Below the pieces are notes generated by a model, which saw only the letters and a program-made list of their open reading frames with translations, was not told the origin of the DNA and searched no databases. A stretch of 64,000 bases of DNA, taken from Mikania micrantha. Taxonomy: Eukaryota; Streptophyta; Magnoliopsida; Asterales; Asteraceae. Shown here piece after piece: positions 1-11,665 of the stretch. The DNA is taken from the NCBI GenBank assembly GCA_009363875.1, contig CM018695.1, forward strand, positions 68,322,907 through 68,386,906, written 5' to 3'. A program made the translations under genes and the position numbers. Numbering within the stretch: position 1 is the stretch's first letter; every line of letters starts with the position of its first letter.

Positions 1-193
1 TCTCATGATCTAATGGTAAATAATCATTTTAGTCTTTTTGGCATTGGCGAAGGTTAGTTCAGACTAGCCTGTTTTTTCGTGTATTAGTGTAAATTTTTCG
101 ATACGTAGTGTAAAATTTTTTAAAAACCTTTATTTCGCCCCTTGGAAAAAAAATTATTTCACCCCCTAGGATTATGGTCAAGCTTCGCTACTG
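1..193. mobile_element. Right end of a truncated hAT-like MITE
   Basis: The stretch ends in GCTTCGCTACTG, which read backwards gives CAGTAGCGAAGC. This resembles the terminal inverted repeat of the better preserved element at 7183-8050 (CAGTGACGGAGC). A C-rich tract precedes the end, as in that copy. The other end lies outside the window, so no target duplication can be checked. Confidence 0.4.
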
Positions 194-490
194 CTTTTTA
201 GAATAAGGAGACTATTTAGTTGAACACAATCTTTCATATTTTATAATTACCTTTGTAAATTATATATATGATATATGGTTTGTATTATGTAAAAATACGA
301 TCTTAGAGAAAAACCTTAAATCATATCAGGAACGTTGATTTGAAATCTTAAACTTAAATAAAAAATTGGGTTTAAATAAAATAATTATAGTTAATGTTAA
401 TCATATATTTATTTTTAAGATTTTAAATAAACGACACAAATAAAGTGGAATGGGTGACTTTTCTTCAAAATATTAATGTGATACGAATAA
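194..490. other. AT-rich spacer, nothing recognised
   Basis: AT-rich DNA with short A and T runs. No open frame, repeat end or RNA gene could be supported. Confidence 0.5.
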
Positions 491-781
491 GACTATAAGG
501 TATGCCAAGTGACCCACTCACTCCACCTATGTGCCACGCAGACGCCACATAAGCATTCACCACAACCATTCACCACAACCATTCACCCCACCATTTTGGT
601 GGAAATGCCCCATTACCCACTCACTTTACATCATCATTCCTTTTTAAATTAAATTGAGATATAATTAATAAAAACAAATTAGAAATTAATAAAAAAAATA
701 CAGACTAATAAAAAAAATACAAACTAATAAAAAAAATAATAAAAAAAATTACAAATTAATAAAAAAAATACAAATTAATTA

Positions 782-1986
782 TCTCTATATTTATTACGAA
801 TTTTATCCTTCTCCCGCTCGGCAATTTCGCAGTCGAGCCCGGTTAAGTGTTCGGTGTTGGTGAATAGAAGTTGTAACTCTACCAACCGTTGACATTCCCG
901 TTTTAATTCGTTAAAGTCACCAATTCGTTGAGATAATTATTCTATTCCTTGGTTATAATCCGGGGTCGTTTGAGATGAAGAGCCTCGTCTCGCCCTTGCT
1001 CGGTCGGTTTTTGCGCGATCTCTCCCGGTCGGACGAGTCAAATCCTCTATCTCGTCGTAGTCGTCTTCTTCTTCTTCGTCAAGATCGTATAAATTTATAT
1101 TCACTCGAGCATCCGACGTGCCGGGGCTATCGGTTGACGATGCTTTTGATCGTTTTGAGGCCGACGTTTGTACAGTCGGGATTCGAATCCAGTTCGGACA
1201 TTTCCTCATAAGCTCCCAACTCCGTTTAAGCGTGAAGGGGGCGTTAAACTCTTCCCGGTATTGATCTTCCGATTCGAGCTCGATCATCGCGTCGCTTTGG
1301 CCGCTCCGACGAGTTTGCCATTTCTGGGAATAAATCCCGTTGAACTGTCTAACATTTAGGTTCATGTCACGCCATTTGCTAGAGAGCATATCGTTTGTAC
1401 GATATTCCCCACGACCCATGGCTTGAAAAAATTGATTTCGGATTTTACTCCAAAAGTCCGGTCCTTTTTGGTTACGACCTATAAACAATTAACAAAAAAA
1501 TGTAAACAATTTATAAAAAAATATTAACAATTTTAAAAAACTAAAAGGAAAGTAATTACCAACAATTGGATCTTCCGACACATCGATCCAAGCTTTTGTA
1601 AGTTGAAACTCTTCCTCCGTAGTTCATTTTTCTATACGGGATTAACCTCCCACAGCGGGTTCGGTATCCACAGCTTGTTACTTTCTGTGTCTACGCCTTT
1701 GTTTTGGTTGTGTGCTTGGACCGACATTTGTAGTGGGTTGGGTCTCGGGTACAACTTCATCTTGAGATAATTGTCCAAACCCGTGCGGTTGTTGACTCGA
1801 ACCATAATCGGCGAATGTATAAAACCCTTGTTGTGGGCTTGAATCAAAATTCGGTCGATAACAGTTTGAATAAAAAAAAGGATTTATTGGAGAAGGGCTA
1901 AAGACCCAATTCGGAGGTGGCGTGTTAGGGTTTCGGTTAGGTGGAGTGTTTGGGTTATAGTAATTTGGGTTTTGGTTGGGATCCAT
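782..1986 (-). pseudogene. Broken Harbinger ORF1 (Myb/SANT-like, NAM-associated C-terminal type)
   Basis: This is the DNA-binding accessory protein type of PIF/Harbinger elements; predicted plant proteins of this kind are often mislabelled glutathione S-transferase T3-like. The ATG is at 1986. A Pro/Asn-rich N-terminus (MDPNQNPNYYNPN) is followed by a basic patch (about residues 94-102), a trihelix-like segment, an acidic stretch and a basic C-terminus. Compared with copy 2, in-frame stops occur at 1678-1680, 1642-1644 (Ser to stop) and 1624-1626 (Trp of the KWTT motif to stop), with another after GIE at 937. An 81-bp intron (1479-1559 on the + strand; GT-AG on the minus strand) interrupts the frame. 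The C-terminal tail ends in KIRNKYRDN near 780. The gene is not expected to make a full protein. Confidence 0.75.
1479..1559 (-). other. Intron inside Harbinger ORF1 (copy 1)
   Basis: On the minus strand it begins GTAATTAC and ends TTTATAG. Removing it joins GTTG to GTCGTAACC, which is exactly the uninterrupted sequence found in copy 2 near 21935. It is strongly AT-rich, like other plant introns. Confidence 0.8.
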
Positions 1987-2266
1987 GGAAATTATTTTTT
2001 TGGTTAAGAAAGTTTGAAATGGGAAGAGTGAGTATTTTTTTGTGTTGAATGTTTGAAATGGGAAGTTAAAATTTTGCTGGGTTTAATATGTGAATGGTTT
2101 AAATAGGTAAAAAATTTTTTTTTTTTTCCCTTCACCAACGGCTCTCTCCAACGGCCATATCAAGCCCTCATGCCCGTGAATCCTCCCACGCCCCTAGGGG
2201 GACGGTGTGCCACGCCCATTCACACGCCCTCCCACGTCCATTCACACGGCATACCGGATAGTCTAA

Positions 2267-3155
2267 TAATGGTAGTATATGTGAAGCTTTATCCTTTCTG
2301 GAGACGGGACAGCCGGACAGATGCGGATTCTCGAAAAAGTCTCATGATAAATTTGTCAAACTATTTCATGTTTTGATGGACACGATGGATTCACTAGTGA
2401 ATACGATAACAATCATTTATTCTTCACCATTTTTTAAAGACTGAGGGTGAAAAAATTATTACTAAAACGAATAATTTGAAAAATATTTATTAAAATAAAT
2501 GCTTTTGGTTTATTTCTCTATTTTAACTAATTTGTAATAAATTCTTTTAATTCAATTAATATATAATAATAATTATTATTTTTTTCAATCAACTAACTAT
2601 GATGCTATATTGATTAAATTAAAAAAATTTATAATAAACTAGTTAAATAAAGAAATAAATGATCTCGGTAAATATTTTCTAAATAACACATTTTGTTAAT
2701 AATTTTTCCACCAACATTCTTTTGGAAAAAAACTTATTCTTTACTTATGTTAAAAGCATATATTACAGATGTTTATTAAATAAATTTTAAAATTATTTAT
2801 TTAAAATATCATATCATATATTTTTTAGTTTGTTTTATAAAATTATAAAAAATAACTTATAATTTAATCATATTATTTATTAAATTAAAATAAAATTAGT
2901 ACTATTTGTCAAAATAAAAAAAAGTAACGTTTTGTTTTTTTTAGAAAAGGTATATAAACACTACATAGTCAAAGTAAAAAGATTTTTTTTTATTTTACAG
3001 TTTGATAAACATTTAAAAAGCTATATAAACACTACAACTTTCTATCCTTTTTTTATTTTTTTAACACATTAGACTCAACCATTAATTTAAAACTAGGTTT
3101 ATTCTAACCGCACCATACAATGAGTTATCACAAGACACTCACGAGAACGAGTATT
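2267..3155. other. AT-rich intergenic spacer
   Basis: Very AT-rich sequence with homopolymer runs. No coding, RNA or clear repeat end was recognised. Confidence 0.5.
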
Positions 3156-3817
3156 AATATATATATTAAAAAGCAACCAAATTGAATACTATAGATATTT
3201 ATATTATATTTGAAATAGTAATTAATATAATTATACTATATATTAAAATGCATGAGAAAGAAATAGTAATTATATTAGTATTATATTGAATAGTAAATTT
3301 AATATATTTTTATATATAATATTGAGTGGATATATATATATATATATATATATATAATGAGTAGGCTCCAATGTTTATATTATATATTATTATATATTAT
3401 ATTATTTAGGTGTCTGATCCATGTATTAACGTTTTAAAATTTTAGACTTAAACCATCAGAATTTTTTTTAACTTTGAAAAATAGTAAACATAAAAAAAAG
3501 TATTAAATTTGAAAAATTTGTTTAAATATTTGGGTTTTTATTAATTTGAGAGATTTGTTATAAATTGGGGTTGTTGTTTTAATTCAAACAATTGATTGCC
3601 GGTGAAAAAGATTTTGTGAGTAATTTTTTTATTACTTTTATAAGATATTTGTGAGGCTTTGTATAATTTTATGTTTTTATGAAAAATTTGTATAAAGTTC
3701 GTGATAAGATATTTGATTTTGCTATGTAACTTATGATTTTGCAAACGATATGTATATTACCCGCTTTTAGGAGTGTACTGTGATAATCCGCCGCAACGCG
3801 CGGGAGGATAAACCTAG
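3156..3817 (+). mobile_element. Candidate Helitron, 3' end at 3817
   Basis: The stretch ends in a GC-rich hairpin-like segment (CCGCCGCAACGCGCGGG, 3789-3805) followed about ten bases later by CTAG and then T, the layout of a Helitron 3' terminus. The 5' end is uncertain: an AT-rich start-like segment near 3156 resembles the segment immediately after 3817, which suggests adjacent related copies. No helicase is present. The boundary at the left is a guess. Confidence 0.35.
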
Positions 3818-4700
3818 TATATATATTAAAATGCAACCTAAATGAATAGTATAAACATGTGTATTATATTAAAACAATATATATATATATATATTAAATA
3901 GTATGAATAATGAATATATATATATATATATAATGAAAAATCGTATTTTTTCTAGGGTTTCGGTGGTGGTCGGAGAATGCAACGGTGATTTATTTGTTCT
4001 TATAGAAAATCGATGTTTAAGATTTAGGTTTTTTTTAATATACCAAATTGGTTGCCGGTGAGAAGGATTTTGTGAGTAATTTTTTCAATTATTTTCGTAA
4101 CATATTTGTATGGATTTTTTATAATTTTATGTTTTAACGAAAAATTAGTATAGAGTTTGTGATGAGAGATTTGATTTTACATTAATTTCATAAATCTAAC
4201 ATATTATAAAAAATATTTTTTTTATAAAAATTTGTATGTTTGATATTATTAATTTTTGATAAAATACTAACTAATGAATGTTTAAAAAGAACAAGTTACT
4301 AATAAAGAAATTTAAGAATTATAAAATTCTATTTTAGATATTATACTACTGAAATTTTCTTATGATTTATTAAGTTTTAATTAATTTTTATGATAAGAAG
4401 ATCTATATATTTTATATTTAATTATATAAGTTAATTATATAATTTAATTATTCAAAATTATTTATTATTAATATTTAATATAAAAGATAATTAATATTTA
4501 ATATGAGAGAGATACATGAATTTTTTTTTAAGTTCATGAGAAAATGACATATGTCAAAACTAATTATTCTTTTATTAGAATACAGATCTGATATGAAAGA
4601 TAATTAGTGTTTAATAAGAGATAGACGGAAATTTTTTTAAAAGTTTATGAAAAGATGATATGTGTGTAAACTATCTATTTTTTATTAGAATAAAAGATTA
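3818..4700. repeat. Diverged copy of the preceding AT-rich repeat
   Basis: The stretch beginning at 4050 (CCGGTGAGAAGGATTTTGTG) closely matches 3598 (CCGGTGAAAAAGATTTTGTG), and the similarity continues for over 100 bases. It looks like a second, degraded member of the candidate Helitron family. The rest is AT-rich. Confidence 0.4.
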
Positions 4701-5610
4701 GTTGAGCAAAGATTTTGTTCTTGGAAATTATATCGACGGCATCAAATATTCCATGAAACAGGAATCGTCTCAGATTCTAACGACCAAATAAATTTTGAAA
4801 CGAGTCATCCACGTGGACGACGTGTACTCCATTTTCTCTTAACATAAAGTAAACGCCAACAAATTTTTTTTAATGGAGAATAAATCTTTTTAAGTCCGGA
4901 TACCTGGATAAAACCAATGACAAAATGCAAATCACCCATGCGAAACGAGATAACACTAGTGATCTGGTTTACCTACTATTATAAATAAAAAATTAAAATT
5001 CACCGTCTGAAGACATACTATGTTAAATATTTGGCTCACCTATATTATATTATTCAATTAAGACTTAAACTACTTTCACATTAATAAGTTATGAGGTTGT
5101 ATTCTTACAACCAATTGATATTTTGGTAACAATTTAACACGTATAAACTTTTAAGGAGTGGGCATTGAATATTGATAGCTTATCTTTCTTATCTTAAATC
5201 GGTAGCATCCACTTAAAGCAATAATTAATGTGATGTATGTGTTTAGCGCATTACGTGTGTGGGAAATCACTAGTACCAAATGTTTAGTGTCGACCGAGAA
5301 AAATTTCTCACATGGATCGGAAATTTTTTATGGTCAATTGTTAGTCGTTTGATATTTGATTTTTCAAAACTTGTTCGAATTGAGTTGAGTCGAGTCATCC
5401 ACAAAAAATAAAACTAAACTAAATCATAAACACATAGTCGAATTACGCCAAATTGTCATACTGATGATTCGAGATTCAAAGAAGGTGAATGTTTGAGTTT
5501 TCTTTTGAATTTTTTTTATATAATTAATGATATAAATTATATCCAAATCAATCAACTTTTTTCTTATTATAATAACAAGTTTCAACTTTTAAAATTTTAT
5601 ATAAATGACT
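4701..5610. other. Intergenic spacer, nothing recognised
   Basis: No coding frame with plant gene character, no terminal repeats and no RNA gene could be supported. Confidence 0.5.
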
Positions 5611-5745
5611 AAGGTGGTGTTTGTTTTTTCAGAAACAAAACGTCTGCAGTCTGAAGACCATGTCTGCGAAACTCTTTTGCAGAAAAGTTAGCCAAAACCC
5701 CTGCAAGAAGAGATTTAGGTGGTGTTTGTTTTTCAAGTTTTTCAA
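5611..5745. mobile_element. MITE end fragments with GGTGGTGTTTGTTTTT termini
   Basis: The terminal motif AGGTGGTGTTTGTTTTT occurs at 5611 and again at 5719 in the same direction, and inverted at about 30885-30905 (AAAAACAAACACCACCTTA). This marks a dispersed hAT-like MITE family. Neither copy here has a matching opposite end nearby. Confidence 0.4.
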
Positions 5746-5894
5746 AACCTCTTCCCCAACCCTAACCCCACCGTCCCGGTGTCTATTCACCCAACCCCAT
5801 CGTCCCCATGGCTCGATTGAGGCGACGAACTGAGTACCACCACCGCTGTCACCATCATCGTCGAACTACCACCACTGTCACCATCACCGTCGTG

Positions 5895-6100
5895 GAAGGG
5901 ATGCGATTGAGGCGGTGGTCGCGGCTGTCACGAGCAGAGTACCACCACCGCGGCCCAAAGGTTCTGGACGACGAAGGGATGCGATTGAGGCGTTGGTCGC
6001 GATTGTCATGAGCGGAGTACCCAACGCGGCCCTAGGGTTCTGGACGATGAAGGGATGCGATTGAGGCGGTGGTCGCGGCTATGGACAAGAGCGGAGCAGA
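5895..6100. repeat. GC-rich tandem repeat, about 77-bp unit
   Basis: The phrase GAAGGGATGCGATTGAGGCG recurs at about 5896, 5973 and 6048. This gives two full units and one partial unit within a GC-rich island (5750-6240) that contrasts with the AT-rich surroundings. Open frames on both strands here are a by-product of base composition. Confidence 0.6.
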
Positions 6101-6240
6101 GAGGCAAGGTCGTAGTTTCTGAGAAGGGCGGCGGTGGTCGTGGCTGTGGACGAGGGAGGCGGTGGTCACGCCTGGGGAGGAGGGCGGCGGTGGATCGCCT
6201 TGTGGCCGGCTGAGATCGGGAAAGAAAAACCACCGTAGTG

Positions 6241-7174
6241 AAGGAGAAAGTGGGGCCGACTGATATTACACGGGAAGAGGCAAGAAGACATGGGAAGGGC
6301 TTGGTTCATGTAGAAATTTGTCGTTCAAAAAAGAATCTAACAAATATGTGTATTGTTCTATGAATTTTAATCACGGGTGATGCATATTAGATTATTTGGG
6401 TGCTAGTTTATTAGTTTTAACTTTAAAATAGTTTTATATTAGTCTTCATTACGGTTGTCAAAATTTCATGTAGATTAGTGAGAAAATTTCTTAAGAGCCG
6501 ATCAAAATCAGATCGCATACAAAATTAAAAAAAAATTTAGGGGTCAATTGGCTAGCATAATTTAATTTGTATATAGGTTCATCCCTGCCAAACGTTACAT
6601 TTTTAGCTTGTTTCCTTTTTTATTTAGACCATGGTCCATACGGTATACCCTATATATCACTCCCTCTGTAGTCTATCCTATACTATTTTGTTTCGAGTCG
6701 CTTCACATTAATTTCAATCCATTCAGCACAACTTAAACAAGAAATAGATACATCCATACAAAATAAGAAACATTTTTTGTATTTTTATTTATTTATTTAT
6801 TTATTTTTTGTAAAATTATTTTAAAAATGTAGGAAAATAGGTGGAAAGGGAAATAGCAACGTGAAGGTGTGTGAGAATTAGAGGTGAACAAAAAAAACCG
6901 GTTTGGGTCTACAAACCGGTATTTAGTTGATCTCAAACCGGTTCCAGCCAACCCAGACCGGTTTCTAATCCGAACCAGTTTGGTAAAAAAGCCGATTTGT
7001 GCACCACTAGCGAGAATCTCCAAAATGTGAAGGGAATTCGGTCATGGAGGAGGTGATGTTCATCACCTCCGTAATAATGGTTCTAAACCGGTTAAAAGAT
7101 CAGTTCAATGTAGAAGATATGACTAATGTCATAGAACGACATAATCGTTAAACTGTCAAATCGTGAAAACTAAA
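6241..7174. other. Spacer with a diverged CCGGTTT-rich fragment
   Basis: Mostly plain AT-rich sequence. At about 6890-6990 there are repeated ACCGGTTT-type words, typical of degenerate MITE interiors in this window. No ends could be defined. Confidence 0.4.
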
Positions 7175-7182
7175 CCTGTGAA

Positions 7183-8050
7183 CAGTGACGGAGCTTGACT
7201 TGTATGAGTAGGGGGGGGGGGGGGGGCGAAAACTCAACGTGATCAAAAATTTTTTTTGCTATTGACCGGTATGTCTCGGTTAATTGGGTTAAATGTTCGG
7301 ATCATTGAATCGGGTCAAGTTAGGTCAAACAATAAAAAAAAATGTCAAATAATTATCATTATGTGTAAAAAAACTAAAAGAATGAGTACGAAGAATTATA
7401 ATTCCGCTCGACGACCCTTTGAGAGTTTTGAATTGCTCGACATGATACATTGATTACCTTACTAACTTAGAACTTAGAAGGAGCAATGGACAGTGGTGAC
7501 TTGGTGAGCCACTTGGCCGTAGCCATGAGCACTGAGCAGGTCGTACGCCAGAGGGAGACAGGGACGCCAGAGATAGACAGGGACGCAAGAGGGAGGCAAT
7601 GACGGTTGTGAGCGCAGGGACGAATCCACGAAGGGTCAAGGCCTCAAGGGTGTGACGAATGGACGAAGGGTCGTCACCGGTTGGTCGATGTGACAGTGGC
7701 AGTCTCTGGGTAAAACTTGAATGGGTGTGGAGGGTAAAAGGTTGGAGGGGAATGAGGATTTTAGTGCTGGGAACGGAGGGAGATAAGGTAAATATTCGAG
7801 TTTGTAAGAAATGAGGGAACAAATGAGAGGGAGGGAAATTGAGGGTAAAAAATTTGGAGATTTGATATTAAATGTGAGAACGGGTATTTTTTTCAAATGT
7901 AATTGGCTTGTAAATTCTTTTTGAAGCGTATGTCAATCCAATTCGTGTCCTTTTTTTTAAATGAGAGGGGGGTAACTATTATTTTTCAAAAAAAATTACC
8001 TTACGGTCGCCCCCCCCCCCCTCCCGGGCCCCAACAAAGCTTCGTCCCTG
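7183..8050. mobile_element. hAT-type MITE with 8-bp TSD
   Basis: The ends are CAGTGACGGAGCTTG and, reverse-complemented, CAGGGACGAAGCTTTG. An exact 8-bp duplication CCTGTGAA flanks it (7175-7182 and 8051-8058). A long G tract lies just inside the left end (7211-7226) and a C tract inside the right end (about 8011-8022). No transposase reading frame is present, so it is non-autonomous. A truncated relative ends at 193. Confidence 0.8.
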
Positions 8051-8058
8051 CCTGTGAA

Positions 8059-8570
8059 CCAACCTGTTATGATCCCAAAACAATCAAACCAACCGACTTG
8101 CTATGGTTTGAATGGTTAGGTCTGATCAAAAGTTCGTAAACAACCCTACAACAAAAGGAGGTAAAACAAGTGCGGATACACAAACGACTGTGAAACAACA
8201 AAATTAAAGTAGGTTGCGTGAGAACATATAGATGAACCCATTATGAAATAAGAACATATCTATACGATTGGCCTACACTATCATTCTCCATAAAAAGAAC
8301 CTTTAAAAAGAAGTTGCTTTTGGTTCGAAACAGAAATTAGTGCTTTCATACGCAACTTTCACCATGCATTATTGTCACAAAATGCCCACAACAAATCACA
8401 CAAACCCCATCATACGTTACGTATAGTCGCAGCTCCATTGATTTTACTGCCTCCAACAAAATAAAATTTTTGAGGTTATTTTGTCAAAAAAAATTATCCA
8501 TCATTATCTTTTTTATTATGTGCATGTTTTATTATGAAAAACAATCCATCAAAGTCTATTATATGGATTA
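8059..8570. other. Intergenic spacer, nothing recognised
   Basis: No coding or repeat structure was seen beyond AT-richness. Confidence 0.5.
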
Positions 8571-9032
8571 CTAGGTTAGTAACATGTGTATTACACGGAT
8601 TAAATAAAGAAATATAACGAATAATTATCAATGAAAATTTAGAAATATATAAGATGGTTTTTAATATAAAATACGGTTACAATTTCATATGATTTAATAT
8701 TTTAAGTATTAAAATACTAATATTATTTCTTAAAACACTAACCTTTTTTTAGTTTGTTTTTCTTTAAACATTGTGTTTCAAATAATTGTTCTTGAAAATT
8801 TTATAATTTATAATAATTTTTTTTAAAAAAAGTGTGTTTTTAATATCAATATATTTTAATGTATTTATTTTAATTATAAAAATGTATAAAAGTATATATA
8901 ATATTTAATGTTATTATTTAATATTAAATATATTTATTAGGAGAGAGGGGTGGGAAATGAATGTTGAGACTTGAGCTGCTCTAAAATTATGCCATGTGAT
9001 ACTGAAAATCTTTATTTATTAATATAGGTAGA
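8571..9032 (-). mobile_element. Short non-autonomous Helitron
   Basis: On the minus strand it starts TCTACCTATATTAATAAA (just after an A) and ends with hairpin-like CCGTGTAATACACATG followed by CTAG and a host T. These are the A|TC and CTAG|T borders of Helitrons. Its 462 bp are AT-rich with no Rep/helicase frame. Confidence 0.6.
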
Positions 9033-9193
9033 TTTCAAGATCATATTTTATAACTAAATTTCATTTTATATGAAAATTGAAATTTTTGTATAAACTAGAG
9101 GCTCTAAGCATTGTTTGAGTTGCTTGATCCATTGAGACAACCCTGACCCCTGGTTACGTGAGCTAAAAGCTATATAAATCCGTTTTAAATCCT

Positions 9194-9446
9194 AGGGTAA
9201 ATTACCAAGATGGTCTAATATTTCACTCTTGGTTACTAGATTTCGTAAATTACTTATATGGTCCCAAACTTTAAATATTTGCAACACATATAGTCCTTAT
9301 ATGAGGGTAATTTAGTCAAGTATGTGCGGGTAATTTGGTGATCTAAGAACTATATGTGTTATAAATGTCTAAAGTTTGTACCATATAAGTGATAAGTGAT
9401 TTACAAAACTTAGGGACCAAGAGTGAAATATTAGCAAATCACAGGT
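9194..9446. mobile_element. Palindromic MITE, family MP1 (copy 1)
   Basis: The left arm (AATTACCAAGATGGTC, a TTTCACTCTTGG stretch, AACACATATAGTCCT) is mirrored by the right arm (ACTATATGTGTT, AGTGAAATATTAGCAAAT). Family copies lie at 33050-33305 and 46850-47938, with a partial one at 46661-46790. The family is defined only from the copies in this window. Confidence 0.6.
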
Positions 9447-9469
9447 ATGTGCATATCGTATCTACTAAG

Positions 9470-9957
9470 TGGGTATGGGGGTCGATCGACCCCATGAACT
9501 TTTAATTTTTAATGTTGTATATATGATCCGATCTGGAACAACCTCACAAAATTTTGTCCCCAACCCTCATGAAAATTTGACAAACAAGATGAAGATCAAT
9601 TTAAAATCCTTTTAATGCCATAAATAATAAAATAATACTTAAATAGCGCAATAGTCATTACTTGTGATTAAACCTAATTAATAGTTCTTAATTTAACTCA
9701 ATACCTAATCAATCATAGCACACTTAAAAAAACAAAACGACGAAAGAAAATCAATTTTATCGTATCATCCTAATTAATGAGTTGTTTATTTGACGTGGTT
9801 TTTTTATGTTTTATTTGTGATTTAATTTATTTTTATCAATTTTTTGGGTGATCCGACCTGATCCCGTTCGAATTGGTCAAAAAAATAAAATATTTAATGA
9901 CAAATACTTATCCAAAAATATTCCGACCCCTGTAAAAATATTATAGGTCCGCCACTG
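9470..9957. mobile_element. Degenerate hAT-like element
   Basis: The right end reads GGTCCGCCACTG (inverse CAGTGGCGGACC), a common hAT-type terminus, preceded by ACCCCTG-type sequence. The left end near 9470 (GTGGGTATGGGGGTCG) matches only loosely, and no target duplication was found. Confidence 0.3.
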
Positions 9958-11665
9958 ATCACGGGTACCATGTCTGTAATTTAGTCTAAATCCTAGCATG
10001 AGATACTATAAATGCGCAACGTTTGTTTAATTTATAGATATACTAACCGCACCAAAATCTCTTGCATATGACATGTTTTGTAACGTGTAACAAATTAAAA
10101 TCTTATTATATTAATAGACCTAAAGAGAGATAACCTCATAACCCGTCACCTTTATATGCCCTGAAATACTAGACACTTATTTTCCATTTTTTTCTAACAT
10201 TTTTATGTCACATTTTATTACATTTATTTTATAAACACATTGCAAGGATACCAGACAACATTAAAGTAGATCCTTGATTGGAGATAAAGCTTTAATGGTG
10301 CATTGCTTATGATGAAAGCACAAATGGCAAACTATGGAATTATACTATACCATCCCTTTGAATCGGGCCGGAATATCATCCTAGTACTTAATGCGGATTC
10401 TATAATTAGTTCTTTCTATCTTAATAAAAAGTAAAAAAAATAAAAAAAAAAAAACCTTTTTTTTCTATCTTAAAATAACAATTAAGGATATAAGACGCTT
10501 GTTTTTATACACAATCTTTAAAAGAACACAATCACATATTAAAGTTGTAGTGTAATCAGATTAAGAAGCAATCCGAAATCATCCAGACCCTGTATAATAC
10601 GATAATTAAGTGAAGTACTAGCCTACTACGTACAAGATAGAGTTTTCTACCTTTTAGTAAAATAAAACTCTTTCCCATATATCTTCAACTTAACTTTTTA
10701 GAGTCGAGTCATCTCTCCTTTTTAATATGTTGCTTATATATATATATATTAAGATTTAAGTTGATCTTGAGAACACAAATATTCAGCGTGTGGGGTGTTT
10801 TTTAGGGACATTTATCGCATGAAAATGTAACCAACTTCAGTGACGTGCCACGTCATCATTTCAATAGTTATGGATGCACATTATCCTAAATAAGAAAATA
10901 AATTCATTTTTTTCTGAATAAATGAATTACCTTACTATGGGTGAAAACAGAAACATGGTGCCCAAAACAGAAACCAGCCTAATTAAAGTTTGTTACTTTC
11001 TTATCCAATAACCTATTTTTAGTGTGATCAACTTGATCATTGTTGGATCGTGTGATGATACAATGCACAACTAAAACAAGCCTTTAATCTTATTTCCGGC
11101 TTAAATGACCCTAGAAAACAACTTACAAAAAACAGGTTGATGCATACATCAGCAAGGACGAACCTTTTGAAGGTCCCGGGGGTGCCCCATTCATGCTGTT
11201 TTTTGGATCAGAATGTTCGATTTAGTATTATTCCGTCGGAAAATTTCAGTTTTTCCACTCAAAAGGGTCGATTTAGCATTATTTTGTTGAAAAATTTTAT
11301 AGGTATTGAGTCAGGCCTCCTCCGTTTTCTTCCTAAAAATCTTACGGGCCCGTCAATGTTAACTTCAGCCCAAGTTGGCATGACATGCATGCAGGAGTTT
11401 TGTCATTTTATAATACAAGAGCCTTTTGTTTCCAAAGTTAAAGGTTGAGGATTCTCCACGAGTTTTTTAAAATCAAAGACACTGTGAAACAAGCTAATAT
11501 GTATGTATATGTGTGTGTCTATATATATATGCAAGAATTTTATTGTATCCACCAAAACAAGGGTCAATTGAAAAAGGTTTTTTAAGTGAGAATATGAGTA
11601 AATAAGCAAATTATATATTTGAAAGCTTATATATACATAAGAGGCCAGGTAGGTAAGCTATTTCC
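9958..11665. other. Upstream region of the transporter gene
   Basis: Mostly AT-rich and without recognised genes. A stretch at 11152-11355 (GGACGAACCTTTTGAAGG, then C/G-rich) looks like a degraded hAT-type MITE related to that at 7183. A TATATATACATAAGA segment at about 11628 lies close upstream of the first ATG and could serve as a core promoter, but this is only a position-based guess. Confidence 0.35.

Larger units (their letters stand above)
491..2263 (-). mobile_element. PIF/Harbinger-like non-autonomous element, copy 1 (ORF1 only)
   Basis: The left end reads GACTATAAGGTATGCC and the right end, reverse-complemented, GACTATCCGGTATGCC. The element is flanked by a 3-bp duplication TAA (488-490 and 2264-2266), as expected for PIF/Harbinger insertion. 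GC-rich subterminal sequence lies inside both ends. Only a Myb/SANT-like ORF1 remnant is present (minus strand, 1986 to about 780); no DDE transposase was seen, so mobility would need a transposase supplied in trans. A second copy lies at 20720-22667. The remaining interior (about 560-780) is A-rich linker. Confidence 0.8.

Noticed and set aside
937..1986. Glutathione S-transferase gene (the label such proteins often carry)
   Set aside because: There is no thioredoxin-like or GST fold signature; the sequence is Myb/SANT-like with an acidic and basic tail, bounded by Harbinger-type ends.
5808..6233. Arg/His-rich frames on both strands
   Set aside because: The GC-rich tandem repeat explains them; low complexity and no conserved domain.
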